Positions 53,103 to 62,691 of a DNA stretch of 64,000 bases are shown in pieces. Each line of letters begins with the position of its first letter. The first letter of the stretch is position 1. The notes under the pieces are model-generated. The model saw only the letters and a list, made by a program, of their open reading frames with translations, had not been told where the DNA came from and made no database searches. The stretch lies in the NCBI GenBank assembly GCA_942492205.1, contig CALODT010000002.1, positions 344,602-408,601 of the forward strand. Reading direction: 5' to 3'. A program made the translations under genes and the position numbers. This DNA is from UBA1847 sp942492205. Lineage in GTDB: Bacteria > Pseudomonadota > Gammaproteobacteria > Steroidobacterales > Woeseiaceae.

Positions 53103-55316
53103 ATGGATCAGGCGGTACCGTCGAAAAACAAGCTCCTTTATATTTTTTCCATGCAGTTGCTGGACGCTCTGCGGGACAGCGATGCCGTCGTGGTTCAGGA
53201 TGGTTCGGGCGCCACGGTATCGAGCGCGCCGGGCGACAACGCAACGCAAAGCTGGCTGCCACCGGTCGCCCTGGCGGATAACAAGCAGGTAGCCCGTTGC
53301 AAGGCTCATGACGGCAGCGAGCGTCTTCGCTACGAACTTCCTCTACGTAGCGATGCTTCGTCCAGGCCATTCGGTCGGCTGATCGTCCGTTTCACCTCGG
53401 ATGATACGGAGCAACACAACGCAGACCTCGACACCGCAAGCGCTGTGATCGAGTGCATTTCGCGGCACCTGGCAATTACGACGGACCTGTCATCCTCACG
53501 CCTTTCTGCCAGTCGCAACAAAGTCGACCTCGATTTCCTGAGCAGCGTCGATAAACTCGTTGTCCACCATGACGCGGTATCTGCGCTGAACATTCTGCTC
53601 GGTGAGGCGGCTCGCCATCTCGACTGCACGATGGCTGCGATATTGGCGCCGGCAACAAAAACAAAGTTGTTCTGGCCGAGCGACGCGCTGGACGAAGAGC
53701 AGTCCAAAGGCGCGATTATTCGTGCTGCCGGCAGGTTGTTCGCCAACGCTCGCGAATTACGCAAGGTCATTGTCTCGAGTGACCCGGAACTGGCAGACCA
53801 GTTGAAAACCTCCCGCGGCGCTGGCGAGCAGATCCTGTGTTCGCCCATTGCCGACCCGCAGTCCAACGTCAGCGGCGTATTGATACTGGTGCGTAAGAAC
53901 CAGTTCTCCCGCGACGACGTCCGCGTCGCACGCGCTCTTTGTGTGAAGGTCAGCGGTCTGCTGGCACCGCCCAGGTCAGTCAACGAGGGCCCGCTGAATC
54001 GACGAGCCGTCATAGACAGGATTGATTCGGACATCGGTCGGGACGCTCACGCTGAACGCGCTTTCCTGTTCGTCGATATCGACAGGCTGCATATCGTCAA
54101 TGATCGATTCGGTCATGCGGTTGGCGATGAGGCAATCGACGCCGTTACGAAGATGTTGTCGGCGATCGCCCGTTCGTCGGACGCGGTAGCGTCGCTCTCC
54201 GGCGATCTTCTCGGCCTGTACCTCGACAAAGCGGACGAACAACAGGCAATCGCGGCGGCAGAGAGGATTCTCAGGGACGTAAAGACAACTACAGTGGCCG
54301 ACTCGAACAGGTCAACAGGTCTGTCGGTCAGCGTTGGCATTGCGCTCATTCCAGAGCACGCTGCGACCGGGTCGCAAGCTGTGAACATCGCGGAAGTCGC
54401 TTGCCAATCCGCGAAGTCACGCGGCACCGGTCAGTACGTCTTATTCCAGGATCAGGATGCGAGCATCATGCAGAGGCATACCGATCTCAGTGAGATCGGC
54501 AACTTGCAGAGCGCCCTGATAGAGGATCGGTTCGTGATCTTCGCGCAGAAGATCCGATCGCTTCACAGCAAAGAGCCGGCACGGAAATTCGAGTTGTTGA
54601 CGCGAATGGTGGACCTGGACGGCAGCCTCATTCCGCCACAAAAGTTCCTGTCTGCCGCCGAGCGCTACCAGATGATGCCGGCGCTGGATCGCTGGGTCAT
54701 TAGTCGCGCGCTCAAAGAGCTTTCCGAAGCCGAGAATATGCTGGAGATGAATCTGTCCAGCTTCGCCATCAACCTCTCCGGCCAATCCATCGCCGAAGAG
54801 GGCTTTAGTGAGTTCGTCGTGAGTAGTGTGCTGGAAAGCGGCCTGTCGCCGGATTCAATATGCTTCGAGATCACGGAATCCGCCGCCGTGAAGAGCATCG
54901 AGCAGGCCGTGGAGTTCATCAACGATGTAAGGAAGATCGGCTGCAGCGTCGCACTCGATGATTTCGGTACCGGCTACTGTTCGTTTTCTTACCTGCAGGA
55001 TATTCCGGTGGATTTCCTCAAGATCGATGGCATGTTCATAACCAACATCAACGAAAACCCGCTCTCAGATGCCATTGTGCAGGCCGTCGTTGGCATCGCC
55101 AAGGTCAAGGGCGCAGCGACGATTGCAGAGTATGTTGAAAACGACGCCATTGCGACACGGCTCAAGAAACACGGCGTCGATTTCGGTCAGGGCTTTGGTA
55201 TCGGTCGGCCGGAGCCGCTTGCTGATGTGCTGGACCGGATGGAATCGCCGTTGGATATCGGCCTGACCAGTACCATCCAGATCGCTGATCCGGACATTAT
55301 CAAGCAGTTCGCTTAG
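53103..55316 (+). CDS. GAF-GGDEF-EAL c-di-GMP signalling protein, GGDEF degenerate
   Basis: A 737-aa protein from ATG 53103, with TTG 53097 as an alternative. Order: an N-terminal sensory region (1-130), a GAF-like domain (about 140-290), GGDEF (about 300-455), and EAL (about 470-725). The GGDEF site reads SGDLL, so cyclase activity is not expected. In the EAL domain the signature is FELLTRM instead of EAL/ELL-consensus, with ITESAA, LDDFGTGYCSFSYLQ and FLKIDGMFI all kept. Most metal ligands are thus present and phosphodiesterase activity is possible. No membrane segment. Confidence 0.9.
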   Translation: MDQAVPSKNKLLYIFSMQLLDALRDSDAVVVQDGSGATVSSAPGDNATQSWLPPVALADNKQVARCKAHDGSERLRYELPLRSDASSRPFGRLIVRFTSDDTEQHNADLDTASAVIECISRHLAITTDLSSSRLSASRNKVDLDFLSSVDKLVVHHDAVSALNILLGEAARHLDCTMAAILAPATKTKLFWPSDALDEEQSKGAIIRAAGRLFANARELRKVIVSSDPELADQLKTSRGAGEQILCSPIADPQSNVSGVLILVRKNQFSRDDVRVARALCVKVSGLLAPPRSVNEGPLNRRAVIDRIDSDIGRDAHAERAFLFVDIDRLHIVNDRFGHAVGDEAIDAVTKMLSAIARSSDAVASLSGDLLGLYLDKADEQQAIAAAERILRDVKTTTVADSNRSTGLSVSVGIALIPEHAATGSQAVNIAEVACQSAKSRGTGQYVLFQDQDASIMQRHTDLSEIGNLQSALIEDRFVIFAQKIRSLHSKEPARKFELLTRMVDLDGSLIPPQKFLSAAERYQMMPALDRWVISRALKELSEAENMLEMNLSSFAINLSGQSIAEEGFSEFVVSSVLESGLSPDSICFEITESAAVKSIEQAVEFINDVRKIGCSVALDDFGTGYCSFSYLQDIPVDFLKIDGMFITNINENPLSDAIVQAVVGIAKVKGAATIAEYVENDAIATRLKKHGVDFGQGFGIGRPEPLADVLDRMESPLDIGLTSTIQIADPDIIKQFA

Positions 55317-55336
55317 CAACTGACTTGCTGCGCCGT

Positions 55337-56197
55337 TTAGATGGGGTACCAGACCTGCCCGGGGTCGAATCGGTCAGTGTCCACAACCTGCTGTTTCCCA
55401 AGGGCTGTTGCGACGCGAGCCAGTGCGGCGGTGGGGCAGCGATAGCTCGTGCCCCAGCGCACGCCGCCCAGCCATTTCTCTGCATCGGCAAGGCGGATTC
55501 CATAAGTTTCTGCGATCAGGGATGGCGCGGACCTGCGGCGCCGCAGGTTGTCTGCATAGCGGGCAACAACATCCAGCACCGCACGAATTGGCTGACTGTG
55601 AGTATCGAGAATCGGCCTGCGGACCGATACCACGAACGCTGGCCACGGCACTTCGCGTTGTCCGACGCGACGAAACTCGCCGGCATCAACCAGTGGCTGC
55701 GTCATGTGACGCTCCCACAGGAAGACATCCGCGCTACCGTTAGCGAGAGCCTTGCGCGCACCGTCGAGGTTGTCGATAACGACAAATTCCATGTCATCGG
55801 TCGGCCAGTGTCGCTCCGCCGCATCGACAATCGCTATCAGGTGTGAGCCTGACCCGTAGCGGCTGATCGCAACGCGTTTGCCGCGAATTTCCGCGATGCG
55901 CTGAATATCGCTCGCTGCCGCGACGTGAATTCCCCACACCAGCGGCGACCTAACGTAGACCTTCACCAGCCGATTCCGGTCATGCTGGAGAATGTCCGCG
56001 ACGGCGCCCTCTGTGAGGACCAGCGCTACGTCGAGTTCATTGTCGCGCAGCGCTCGCGTCAGTTCTCCGGTTCCGGCCGGATAGTCCGTGTAAGTCACCG
56101 TCGCGCCGGTATCGGCAAACGCGTCGTTGTCGATCGCGAGCCGCCAGGGCAGGTTGAAGTGCTCCGGTACGCCGCCGACTCTCAGTTTCTTGGGCAC
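55337..56197 (-). CDS. ABC-type substrate-binding-like protein without signal peptide
   Basis: A 286-aa protein, GTG start. It looks like a periplasmic binding protein of the NMT1/PhnD/SsuA type 2 fold: LRVGGVPEHFNLPWRLA, NELDVALVLTEGAVADIL, IRGKRVAISRYGSGSHLIAI and NGSADVFLWERHM. There is no signal sequence and no permease or ATPase gene near. It is either a cytosolic sensor or enzyme with a binding-protein fold, or its start is wrong; I see no in-frame signal upstream. Similar orphan cytosolic copies are known but not characterised as far as I can tell. Confidence 0.75.
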   Translation of the reverse strand: MPKKLRVGGVPEHFNLPWRLAIDNDAFADTGATVTYTDYPAGTGELTRALRDNELDVALVLTEGAVADILQHDRNRLVKVYVRSPLVWGIHVAAASDIQRIAEIRGKRVAISRYGSGSHLIAIVDAAERHWPTDDMEFVVIDNLDGARKALANGSADVFLWERHMTQPLVDAGEFRRVGQREVPWPAFVVSVRRPILDTHSQPIRAVLDVVARYADNLRRRRSAPSLIAETYGIRLADAEKWLGGVRWGTSYRCPTAALARVATALGKQQVVDTDRFDPGQVWYPI

Positions 56198-56391
56198 TGT
56201 TATTTCTCACTCCGGCGAGTCGATGAGGATGACGAGCATCAACGGATGCCTGACTGCAACTTGCCTGATCCTACCTGCCATCAAAATTGGCCACAATTCC
56301 TGAATTGCAGATGCAGCCACAATCGGGCCGCCGCGTATTCGATGCTTGAAGAAGTGCGATACTGTGCGCAATCAAGGGCGAGGGCTGCAGA

Positions 56392-57447
56392 ATGAACAAG
56401 ATCGGTATCGCCGGTCCACTGGTCGCAATGTTGCTGGCGAGCTGTGTCGTCACGGTCAACGATCGCGTACTGATAGGCGCGGACCGTGTCGCGTTTTGGC
56501 AGGACAAGCTTGTCATCGCGCACCGCGGAGCAAGCGGCTATCTTCCCGAGCACACTATCGCCGCCAAGGCGATGGCGTACGCTCAGGGCGCGGATTTTAT
56601 CGAGCAGGATCTCGTCATGAGCAAGGACGATCATGTGATCGTACTGCATGACCACCATCTTGAGACGGTGACAAATGTTCGCGACGTCTTCCCGGGACGC
56701 GCCAGGGCGGATGGTCGCTACTACGTGATCGATTTCACCCTTGCCGAGCTACGCCAGCTCGCCGTGACGGAGCGCTTCAACGTGACTGACGAGGGCCGGA
56801 AAGCGGTCTTCGAGAAACGCTTCCCGCTGGACCGCTCGTCGTTTCGTATTTCAACGTTCGCCGAGGAGATCGAGCTGGTTCAGGGGCTCAACAAGGCGAC
56901 AGGTGGCACAGTAGGCATCTATCCCGAGATCAAAAGCCCGGCTTTTCACCGTGAAGAGGGCAAGGATATTTCCACGGCGGTTCTCGAGGTTCTCAAAACC
57001 TACGGCTACGACGAGCAACAGAACCGTGTTTTTCTGCAGTGCTTTGATCCCTACGAGTTGCGGCGTATTTATACAGAACTCATGCCCGCAATGAACATGA
57101 GCGTGCCGCTGGTGCAGTTACTGGGCACAGGGCCTGAGTTCCGGGCGGCGTTGACCGCGGAAGGACTGGAAACGGTTGCTTCGTACGCGGTGGGAATAGG
57201 TCCATCGATGCACCTGATCGTCGATCCGAAGTCGGCGTCCGGAAATCTGCAGACGACCGACCTGGTCGGTCGTGCACACGAGCTGAAGCTCGTCGTGCAT
57301 CCGTATACGTTTCGGAAGGACCTGTTGCCGGACTATGTCGAGAATTACGATCAGCTTCTGGAGATTTTCCTGAAGGACATCGGCGTCGACGGTGTGTTTA
57401 CTGACTTTCCCGACCTCACTGTCGAGTACATCGAGTCCAATCAGTGA
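56392..57447 (+). CDS. glpQ: periplasmic glycerophosphodiester phosphodiesterase
   Basis: A 351-aa protein with lipobox LLASC (Cys about 18). GDPD marks: VIAHRGASGYLPEHTI (His/Glu), FIEQDLVMSKDDHVIVLHDH (catalytic Glu/Asp and second His), and GIYPEIKSPAFH. It follows the GlpQ plan including the insert FRISTFAEEIELVQGLNK. It cleaves glycerophosphodiesters to glycerol-3-phosphate plus alcohol. The stop overlaps the glpT start (GTGA), so product is passed to the transporter. Confidence 0.95.
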   Translation: MNKIGIAGPLVAMLLASCVVTVNDRVLIGADRVAFWQDKLVIAHRGASGYLPEHTIAAKAMAYAQGADFIEQDLVMSKDDHVIVLHDHHLETVTNVRDVFPGRARADGRYYVIDFTLAELRQLAVTERFNVTDEGRKAVFEKRFPLDRSSFRISTFAEEIELVQGLNKATGGTVGIYPEIKSPAFHREEGKDISTAVLEVLKTYGYDEQQNRVFLQCFDPYELRRIYTELMPAMNMSVPLVQLLGTGPEFRAALTAEGLETVASYAVGIGPSMHLIVDPKSASGNLQTTDLVGRAHELKLVVHPYTFRKDLLPDYVENYDQLLEIFLKDIGVDGVFTDFPDLTVEYIESNQ

Positions 57448-58802
57448 TAGGTATCCTGAAGCCGGCGACGCATCGCGAGCCGCTCCCGGAGGACAAGGTC
57501 GACCCGACCTACCGGCGCCTGCGCCTGCAGGTGTTCCTGGGTATTTTTGTCGGCTACGCCGGCTACTACCTGGTGCGCAAGAATTTCTCGCTGGCAATGC
57601 CCTACCTGGTTGAGCAGGGCTACTCAAAGACCGATCTTGGCCTGGCCCTGTCCGGGGTCGCTATCGCTTACGGACTGTCGAAGTTCATCATGGGGAGCGT
57701 CTCTGACCGCAGCAATGCCAGGACGTTCATGTCGTTAGGTCTGCTGAGCTCGGCGCTGGTCATGATTGTCATGGGTACGGTTCCGGTCGCTACGAGCTCG
57801 GTGACGATCATGTTTGTGCTGCTGCTCGCCAACGGCTGGTTTCAGGGTATGGGTTGGCCGCCATCCGGAAGGGTCATGGTGCACTGGTTCTCGACCAATG
57901 AGCGCGGCACCAAGATGGCGATCTGGAATGTCGCGCACAATATTGGCGGTGGCATGGTTGGCCCGATTGCGGTCCTGGCCATGGCGGTCTTCGCCGATTG
58001 GCACGCGATCCTCTACATGCACGGCTTCTTCGCAATCGCGATCGCGGCCTTCATCTTCCTAACCGTCAGGGACACGCCGCAGTCGGCCGGATTGCCGACC
58101 ATCGAAGTGCATCGTGATGACTACCCCAGGGTGTTCGAGTACAGCGAAACCCATGAGCGTGAATTTACCGCGAAGGCGATCTTTCTCCAGTACGTACTGA
58201 ACAACAAGCTCTTGTGGACGATCGCCGTGGCGAATGCGTTCGTCTATTTCGTGCGCTACGGGGTGCTGGACTGGGCGCCGACCTACCTGAGCGAGGCGAA
58301 GCATTTCTCGTTCAGCGACTCTGGCTGGGCGTATGCGTTCTACGAGTTCGCCGGTATCCCGGGCACACTGGTATGCGGCTGGCTGTCCGACAAGGTCTTC
58401 AAGGGGCGACGGGCGCCGGCATCGATTCTTTTCTTGTTGCTGACGCTGGTCTGCGTGGTGGTCTACTGGCAAAACCCTGTCGGGCATCCGCGTATCGACG
58501 TGGCGATGTTGATCGGTATCGGTTTCTTCATCTACGGACCGATCATGCTCATCGGTGTGCATGCACTGGATCTTGCGCCGAAGAAGGCGGCGGGAACCGC
58601 CGCCGGATTTACCGGGCTGTTCGGCTACGTTGGTGGCGCGGTGGCGGCGAACGTTGTCATTGGCATGGTCGTCGATGCGGCCGGGTGGAATGCCGGCTTC
58701 GAACTGATCGCCGCGGCCTGTGTCCTGGCGATCATCCTTATCTCATTCACCTGGCAAGCCGAGAAGGACCACGCGCACGGGAAAAGCAGCGGGCCTCGCT
58801 GA
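57444..58802 (+). CDS. glpT: glycerol-3-phosphate:phosphate antiporter
   Basis: A 452-aa MFS protein with 12 segments and a GTG start inside the glpQ stop. OPA-family text: YRRLRLQVFLGIFVGYAGYY and LVRKNFSLAMPYL with the conserved Arg for phosphate, GLSKFIMGSVSDRSNARTFM, and the C-half RYGVLDWAPTYLSEAK. The glpQ-glpT pair allows scavenging of phospholipid head-group products. No glpK, glpD or glpR gene is in the window. Confidence 0.95.
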   Translation: MIGILKPATHREPLPEDKVDPTYRRLRLQVFLGIFVGYAGYYLVRKNFSLAMPYLVEQGYSKTDLGLALSGVAIAYGLSKFIMGSVSDRSNARTFMSLGLLSSALVMIVMGTVPVATSSVTIMFVLLLANGWFQGMGWPPSGRVMVHWFSTNERGTKMAIWNVAHNIGGGMVGPIAVLAMAVFADWHAILYMHGFFAIAIAAFIFLTVRDTPQSAGLPTIEVHRDDYPRVFEYSETHEREFTAKAIFLQYVLNNKLLWTIAVANAFVYFVRYGVLDWAPTYLSEAKHFSFSDSGWAYAFYEFAGIPGTLVCGWLSDKVFKGRRAPASILFLLLTLVCVVVYWQNPVGHPRIDVAMLIGIGFFIYGPIMLIGVHALDLAPKKAAGTAAGFTGLFGYVGGAVAANVVIGMVVDAAGWNAGFELIAAACVLAIILISFTWQAEKDHAHGKSSGPR

Positions 58803-58936
58803 TAGCGCAGCTGAATAGAGGACCGCTGAACGCAGACAGGAGTTTGCTGCGCAGGGTGCCGCAGCCCGAGAACCAAATGAACGGCGCAGCCAGAAAGCCG
58901 GCTGCCCGATTCCCGGGCCGCGTTACTTGCTGTTTT

Positions 58937-59506
58937 CTATTTGAAGAACCAGCGGGCACCGATCGAGAAGACGTCCGTATCGCCGGCAAACTCCAGGCTT
59001 AATCCGGCCGACACCTGCTCGGTGAAATAGTAATCGCCTGCGAGTTCGAGGTACGTATCGCTGTTGTCCAGGTTGATGTGGTTCACTGAACCGCGAATTT
59101 CGAACTCCGGTGTTAACAGGCCGCGAGCGCCCGCCGAGAATGCAAAGCCGGTGTCGTCAGCGCTGCCTCCCGGTGTATCGACCTCGGCCCGAACGATCCG
59201 GAGCGTGCCGACCAGGTCGAAGTCCTGCGAGTAATCCCAAACGTAGCCGCCACCGAACTCCAGTAGCGTCGAGTCGACGTTGTTGTTGAAATCCAGAGCG
59301 GTGAATGCACCTACCAGAAGCCACGGGCCATCCAGTTCAAACGAGCCACCCAGGCGAAACCCGTCGCCGCCGCTGACGTCGACATCGACAAAGCGAAGCT
59401 CGGCATAGTTGTAGCTAAGGTCCCGTTGCGGCGTCTGCTGACTTGTTTGCGCGACAGCCGTTTGCTGAATCAACAGCGCCACGACCAATACAATTGCCTT
59501 TCTCAT
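58937..59506 (-). CDS. outer-membrane beta-barrel protein (small, about 8 strands)
   Basis: A 189-aa protein from ATG 59506, which opens a signal peptide (cut near AVAQT); the frame upstream has no signal. Alternating strands such as FRLGGSFELDGPWLLVGAFT and YLELAGDYYFTEQVSAGLSL, ending ARWFFK with a terminal aromatic near the end, suggest an 8-stranded OmpA/OmpW-sized barrel. No named family. It is convergent with glpT. Confidence 0.8.
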   Translation of the reverse strand: MRKAIVLVVALLIQQTAVAQTSQQTPQRDLSYNYAELRFVDVDVSGGDGFRLGGSFELDGPWLLVGAFTALDFNNNVDSTLLEFGGGYVWDYSQDFDLVGTLRIVRAEVDTPGGSADDTGFAFSAGARGLLTPEFEIRGSVNHINLDNSDTYLELAGDYYFTEQVSAGLSLEFAGDTDVFSIGARWFFK

Positions 59507-60010
59507 AAATCCGTCTCCGTCCGTTGCCCGAACCTGCTCGCTCGGTCGTGCGCCAAAATCGCACGGCGCGAATCCTAACGCTGCGTTTTGCAGCTTGTCT
59601 AATCTCATGTGGTTTTCCCGCGCGGTTTTCACGACTATCGATTCATGCGGTTGATTTCGCTGTAGTTTTCCTCGCTGATCGAGTGTCGCTGTTTGGCGTC
59701 AGTCGGAATAACAGGGCCAACGCCTGCGCGTTATTGGCCTGTATAGCTGCTCGAGATGGGTTATCGGCAAGACGCATGCGTGACGATCCGGGCTGTCTTT
59801 ATTCGCGCGCGCTGCCACGGCGATTGAATACTTCTGGCGCGATAGACAGGCGATCCGCGTTGCCTTTCGTCGGGAGCCTGCCGCGGGGCTTCGGAAGCCC
59901 ACAGCCGTGCCGCGGCTATACGATACTGTACGCCCCCAGTATGATGGCGAGGAATCTGCAACGATTGCGGACGACGGGAGCCGTCGTCCCACCGCTTTCG
60001 GGACGCGTAT
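59507..60010. other. 504-base gene-free region with a palindrome
   Basis: I see no credible gene: the longest frames (plus 59524-60018, minus 59699-59992) have basic, low-information translations. It holds the promoter of the barrel gene and that of the histidine kinase. The one clear structure is ATACTG-N8-CAGTAT at 59923-59942, about 68 bases before the kinase start. Confidence 0.6.
59923..59942. promoter_or_regulatory. inverted repeat before the histidine kinase
   Basis: ATACTG-TACGCCCC-CAGTAT has perfect 6-bp arms. Its place, about 68 bases before the kinase ATG, suits an operator. Which protein binds is unknown. Confidence 0.5.
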
Positions 60011-61906
60011 ATGAGTAGCAACGTCGCTGCTATCGAAACCACGGCAAGTCGCGACTCGCCCGGGCTAAGGCGCTGGGCGCTGGTGACGGTCACTGGCCTG
60101 CTGGTGTTAGCGATCGCGCTAATGGGTCTGCGTTGGATGTACAGCCAACAGGCGTCGCTTGCGGTGATCAGTGATGTGCTCGCCCAGGAGATCAGCGCAG
60201 CCGAGCCAGCGCTTGCGGCTGACGATCGATGGCTGCCGTTGTCGTTGCCCGACAAACTGTGCCGCAAGGACTGTACATCGCGTTTCAAGATTTACCGCGC
60301 AACGATCGCGACTCCCGACGCTCTGGAATCATTGGCGGTTTACCTGCCGATGTTTGACGGCGCAGCGGCGGTCTACCTGAACGGCCACAAGGTGGGTCAA
60401 AGCGGTTCCATGCAGAGCCCGACGGCTGACATGACTTACCAGCCGACTCTATTTGCGCTGCCCCGCGACCTCTTCGAGGCAGACGTGAACTATCTCGATG
60501 TGGTCGTCGCTGCGCAGGTACCGGCTGGCGGCAGGTTGATCCCTTTTCACGTCGCGGCTGCAGACCAGCTCACAGTACCCCATGCCACGGCGTCATTCCT
60601 TACCGTCGGCGTATTATCGGTCTTCAACGGCATATTCCTGGTGCTTGGTTTTTGTGCGCTGCTGTTATACGGATCGGGCGACCGCGATCGCATGTACCTG
60701 TGGTTCGTCCTGCTGCTGGTGTTTTCGGCGGTCCGTAACCTGAACATCCTGCTGCCGGAGTGGCCGGCGTCATTGGCGACGCGCAACTGGATGTACCTGA
60801 CATCGACGTTGGGCGTTTTGATGACGATGTCTGGCCTGGTCAGTCGGTTTGCGATGCGCCGGGAAACCTGGGTCGATATTGGCCTCGTTCTGCTGATCGT
60901 CCCGGCATCGCTGCTGATCTGGTTCGGCCTGCAGGGCGATCTCTGGGTCAACTGGATTCGTGCGAATACGGCAATCCGTGTGCTCGGAATCGTATTGGTG
61001 CCTTATGCATTAATCCGCTTCCTGCTGTATGCGAAGTCACTGCCTGTTGTCGTGCACAGCGTCATCTTCGGGTTACTGACGCTGGGGCTCGTGCTCGTGC
61101 TGCATGACATCGTGCAATCCTGGCCTCCGCGGCGCCTCGTATTTCAATTGTCGAACCTGGCTGCTTTGCCGTTGGCGCTGTGTTTCTGTGTCACATTGGT
61201 ATCGAGATACGCGGGTCACCTCGCCGCTGTTCAATCGCATAATCGTGAGCTTCGCGCGGCTGTTGCAGCGCGTGAGCGCGAACTTGCCGAAAGCCACCAG
61301 CGTGAAACGGAGCAGGCACGGCAACAGACATTGGGCGCAGAACGGCAGAGAATCATGCGCGACATGCATGATGGCGTCGCGGGTCGGCTCGCGGTCATGC
61401 TGCAACAGCTGCGTCGTGGAGGGTCGGCGACCACCGCGATTACGGAGGAACTGCAACGCAGTCTGCAGGACCTGCGCCTTACTATCGATTCGCTCGACGA
61501 GCAACTGGGGGTGGATTTCGCGGCCGCAATGAGCACGTTTCGTGAACATGTCGAACCCATCGTGAGGGAACAGGGCGTCGGCATGAACTGGCGGCTGGAA
61601 ATCGGCGAGTCAACCGAGGTCGGGCCGGAAAAGACGCTGCAGATCTATCGGTGCCTGCAGGAAGGTATTAATAATGTGTTGCGGCACGCTGGCGCCGCCG
61701 AGATCGATGTGCAGGTCACCCGGGTAGCGAACTCGATTGAAGTTGCGATTAGTGACGACGGCAGAGGCATTGCAGAAGGCGATCCGAGCGGCCGAGGCAT
61801 CGGCAATATGCGCGAACGCATCGAGTCAGTGGATGGCGCATTCGACCTGGCATCCGATGCCAGGGGCACCCGGCTCCGATTTACCGTACCGCTGGATACC
61901 CCCTAG
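60011..61906 (+). CDS. membrane sensor histidine kinase (7TMR-DISM-like, HisKA_3)
   Basis: A 631-aa protein. One helix (about 22-45), a periplasmic beta-rich domain of about 150 residues (SLAVYLPMFDGAAAVYLNGH), then 6-7 helices (about 195-405), a coiled coil, HisKA_3 with the phospho-His in MRDMHDGVAGRLA (about 455), and HATPase_c: GINNVLRHAGA (N box) and ISDDGRGIAEGDPSGRGIGN (G boxes). This is the NarX/DegS-type class that pairs with LuxR-type regulators, and the next gene is one. Its ligand is unknown. Confidence 0.93.
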   Translation: MSSNVAAIETTASRDSPGLRRWALVTVTGLLVLAIALMGLRWMYSQQASLAVISDVLAQEISAAEPALAADDRWLPLSLPDKLCRKDCTSRFKIYRATIATPDALESLAVYLPMFDGAAAVYLNGHKVGQSGSMQSPTADMTYQPTLFALPRDLFEADVNYLDVVVAAQVPAGGRLIPFHVAAADQLTVPHATASFLTVGVLSVFNGIFLVLGFCALLLYGSGDRDRMYLWFVLLLVFSAVRNLNILLPEWPASLATRNWMYLTSTLGVLMTMSGLVSRFAMRRETWVDIGLVLLIVPASLLIWFGLQGDLWVNWIRANTAIRVLGIVLVPYALIRFLLYAKSLPVVVHSVIFGLLTLGLVLVLHDIVQSWPPRRLVFQLSNLAALPLALCFCVTLVSRYAGHLAAVQSHNRELRAAVAARERELAESHQRETEQARQQTLGAERQRIMRDMHDGVAGRLAVMLQQLRRGGSATTAITEELQRSLQDLRLTIDSLDEQLGVDFAAAMSTFREHVEPIVREQGVGMNWRLEIGESTEVGPEKTLQIYRCLQEGINNVLRHAGAAEIDVQVTRVANSIEVAISDDGRGIAEGDPSGRGIGNMRERIESVDGAFDLASDARGTRLRFTVPLDTP

Positions 61907-61917
61907 TTTATGGGGGT
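61898..61917. promoter_or_regulatory. CCCC-N8-GGGG palindrome at the kinase/regulator junction
   Basis: ACCCCC-TAGTTTAT-GGGGGT, perfect 6-bp arms with an 8-nt spacer. It includes the kinase stop and the first ATG of the regulator frame (61910). A matching site is at 62692-62709. It could be a response-regulator site or a translational hairpin. Confidence 0.55.
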
Positions 61918-62608
61918 GTCTGACCGTACAGATACCGGTACGATCAGGACCATGGCACGCGCCCTCATCGTGGAAGACAACCCGGCATTCTCGTCGGTAC
62001 TGAATCGTATTCTGCAGGAGGATGCGGGCTTCGAAGGAGCCATCATCGCAGGCTCGCTGGCCGAGGCTCGCAAAGTTCTTCAAAGAGTCAGCTTCCCTCT
62101 GGTGCTGCTCGACCTCGGTCTGCCCGACGGCCGCGGCACGGAACTGCTCGCGGATATACCCGATGAGTCCTGCACGATTGTCGTCACCGTGTTCGGCGAA
62201 GAATCCGCTGTCATTGAGGCGATGGCACTGGGTGCTGACTCCTATCTGTTGAAGGACGACCCAATGCTAGGTCAGTCAATCGTTGCCGCGCTCAACGGGG
62301 AGGCGTCGCTGAGCCCGGCGGTTGCGACACACCTGTTGTCCAGTTGGCGCCGCTTAACCGGTGCGAACGGGCGCACGAAACGAATTCTGAAAGATGCCGT
62401 GCTATCGCCCCGGGAAGCCGAAATTCTGCAGCGCTTCGCAGAAGGACTGAGCTACTGTGATACCGCCGAACGACTTGGTATATCCCGACACACGGTCGCC
62501 GACCATGTCAAGAGTATTTATCGAAAACTCACGGTGAATTCGCGCGCCGAAGCCGTCAGCAAAGGTTTGCGCAAAGGACTGATCAGCCTGCCGACCGACG
62601 CCGCCTAG
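61910..62608 (+). CDS. LuxR/NarL-family response regulator
   Basis: A 232-aa protein. Receiver domain: LIVEDNPAFSS (acidic pair), VLLDLGLPDGRG (phospho-Asp in VLLDL), YLLKDD (Lys). C-terminal LuxR HTH: LSPREAEILQRFAEGLSYCD, RLGISRHTVADHVKSIYRKL. The first ATG (61910) lies within a palindrome and has no ribosome site. ATG 61952 (MARALIVEDN, 218 aa) is a usual receiver start, though AGGA is only two bases away. It pairs with the kinase just upstream and probably acts on CCCC-N8-GGGG sites. Confidence 0.93.
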   Translation: MGVSDRTDTGTIRTMARALIVEDNPAFSSVLNRILQEDAGFEGAIIAGSLAEARKVLQRVSFPLVLLDLGLPDGRGTELLADIPDESCTIVVTVFGEESAVIEAMALGADSYLLKDDPMLGQSIVAALNGEASLSPAVATHLLSSWRRLTGANGRTKRILKDAVLSPREAEILQRFAEGLSYCDTAERLGISRHTVADHVKSIYRKLTVNSRAEAVSKGLRKGLISLPTDAA

Positions 62609-62691
62609 CGCGGCTTCTCGTACCAACAGCGTGTGACCTGGTCGAGGTTTTTCGCGCTCAACCCCTCCAACACCGTCACACTTTTGCTCGA

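Noticed and set aside
59524..60018. Possible gene in the gap before the histidine kinase
   Set aside because: TTG-type start, no ribosome site, no recognisable domain, and it overlaps the kinase start. The minus frame 59699-59992 is no better.
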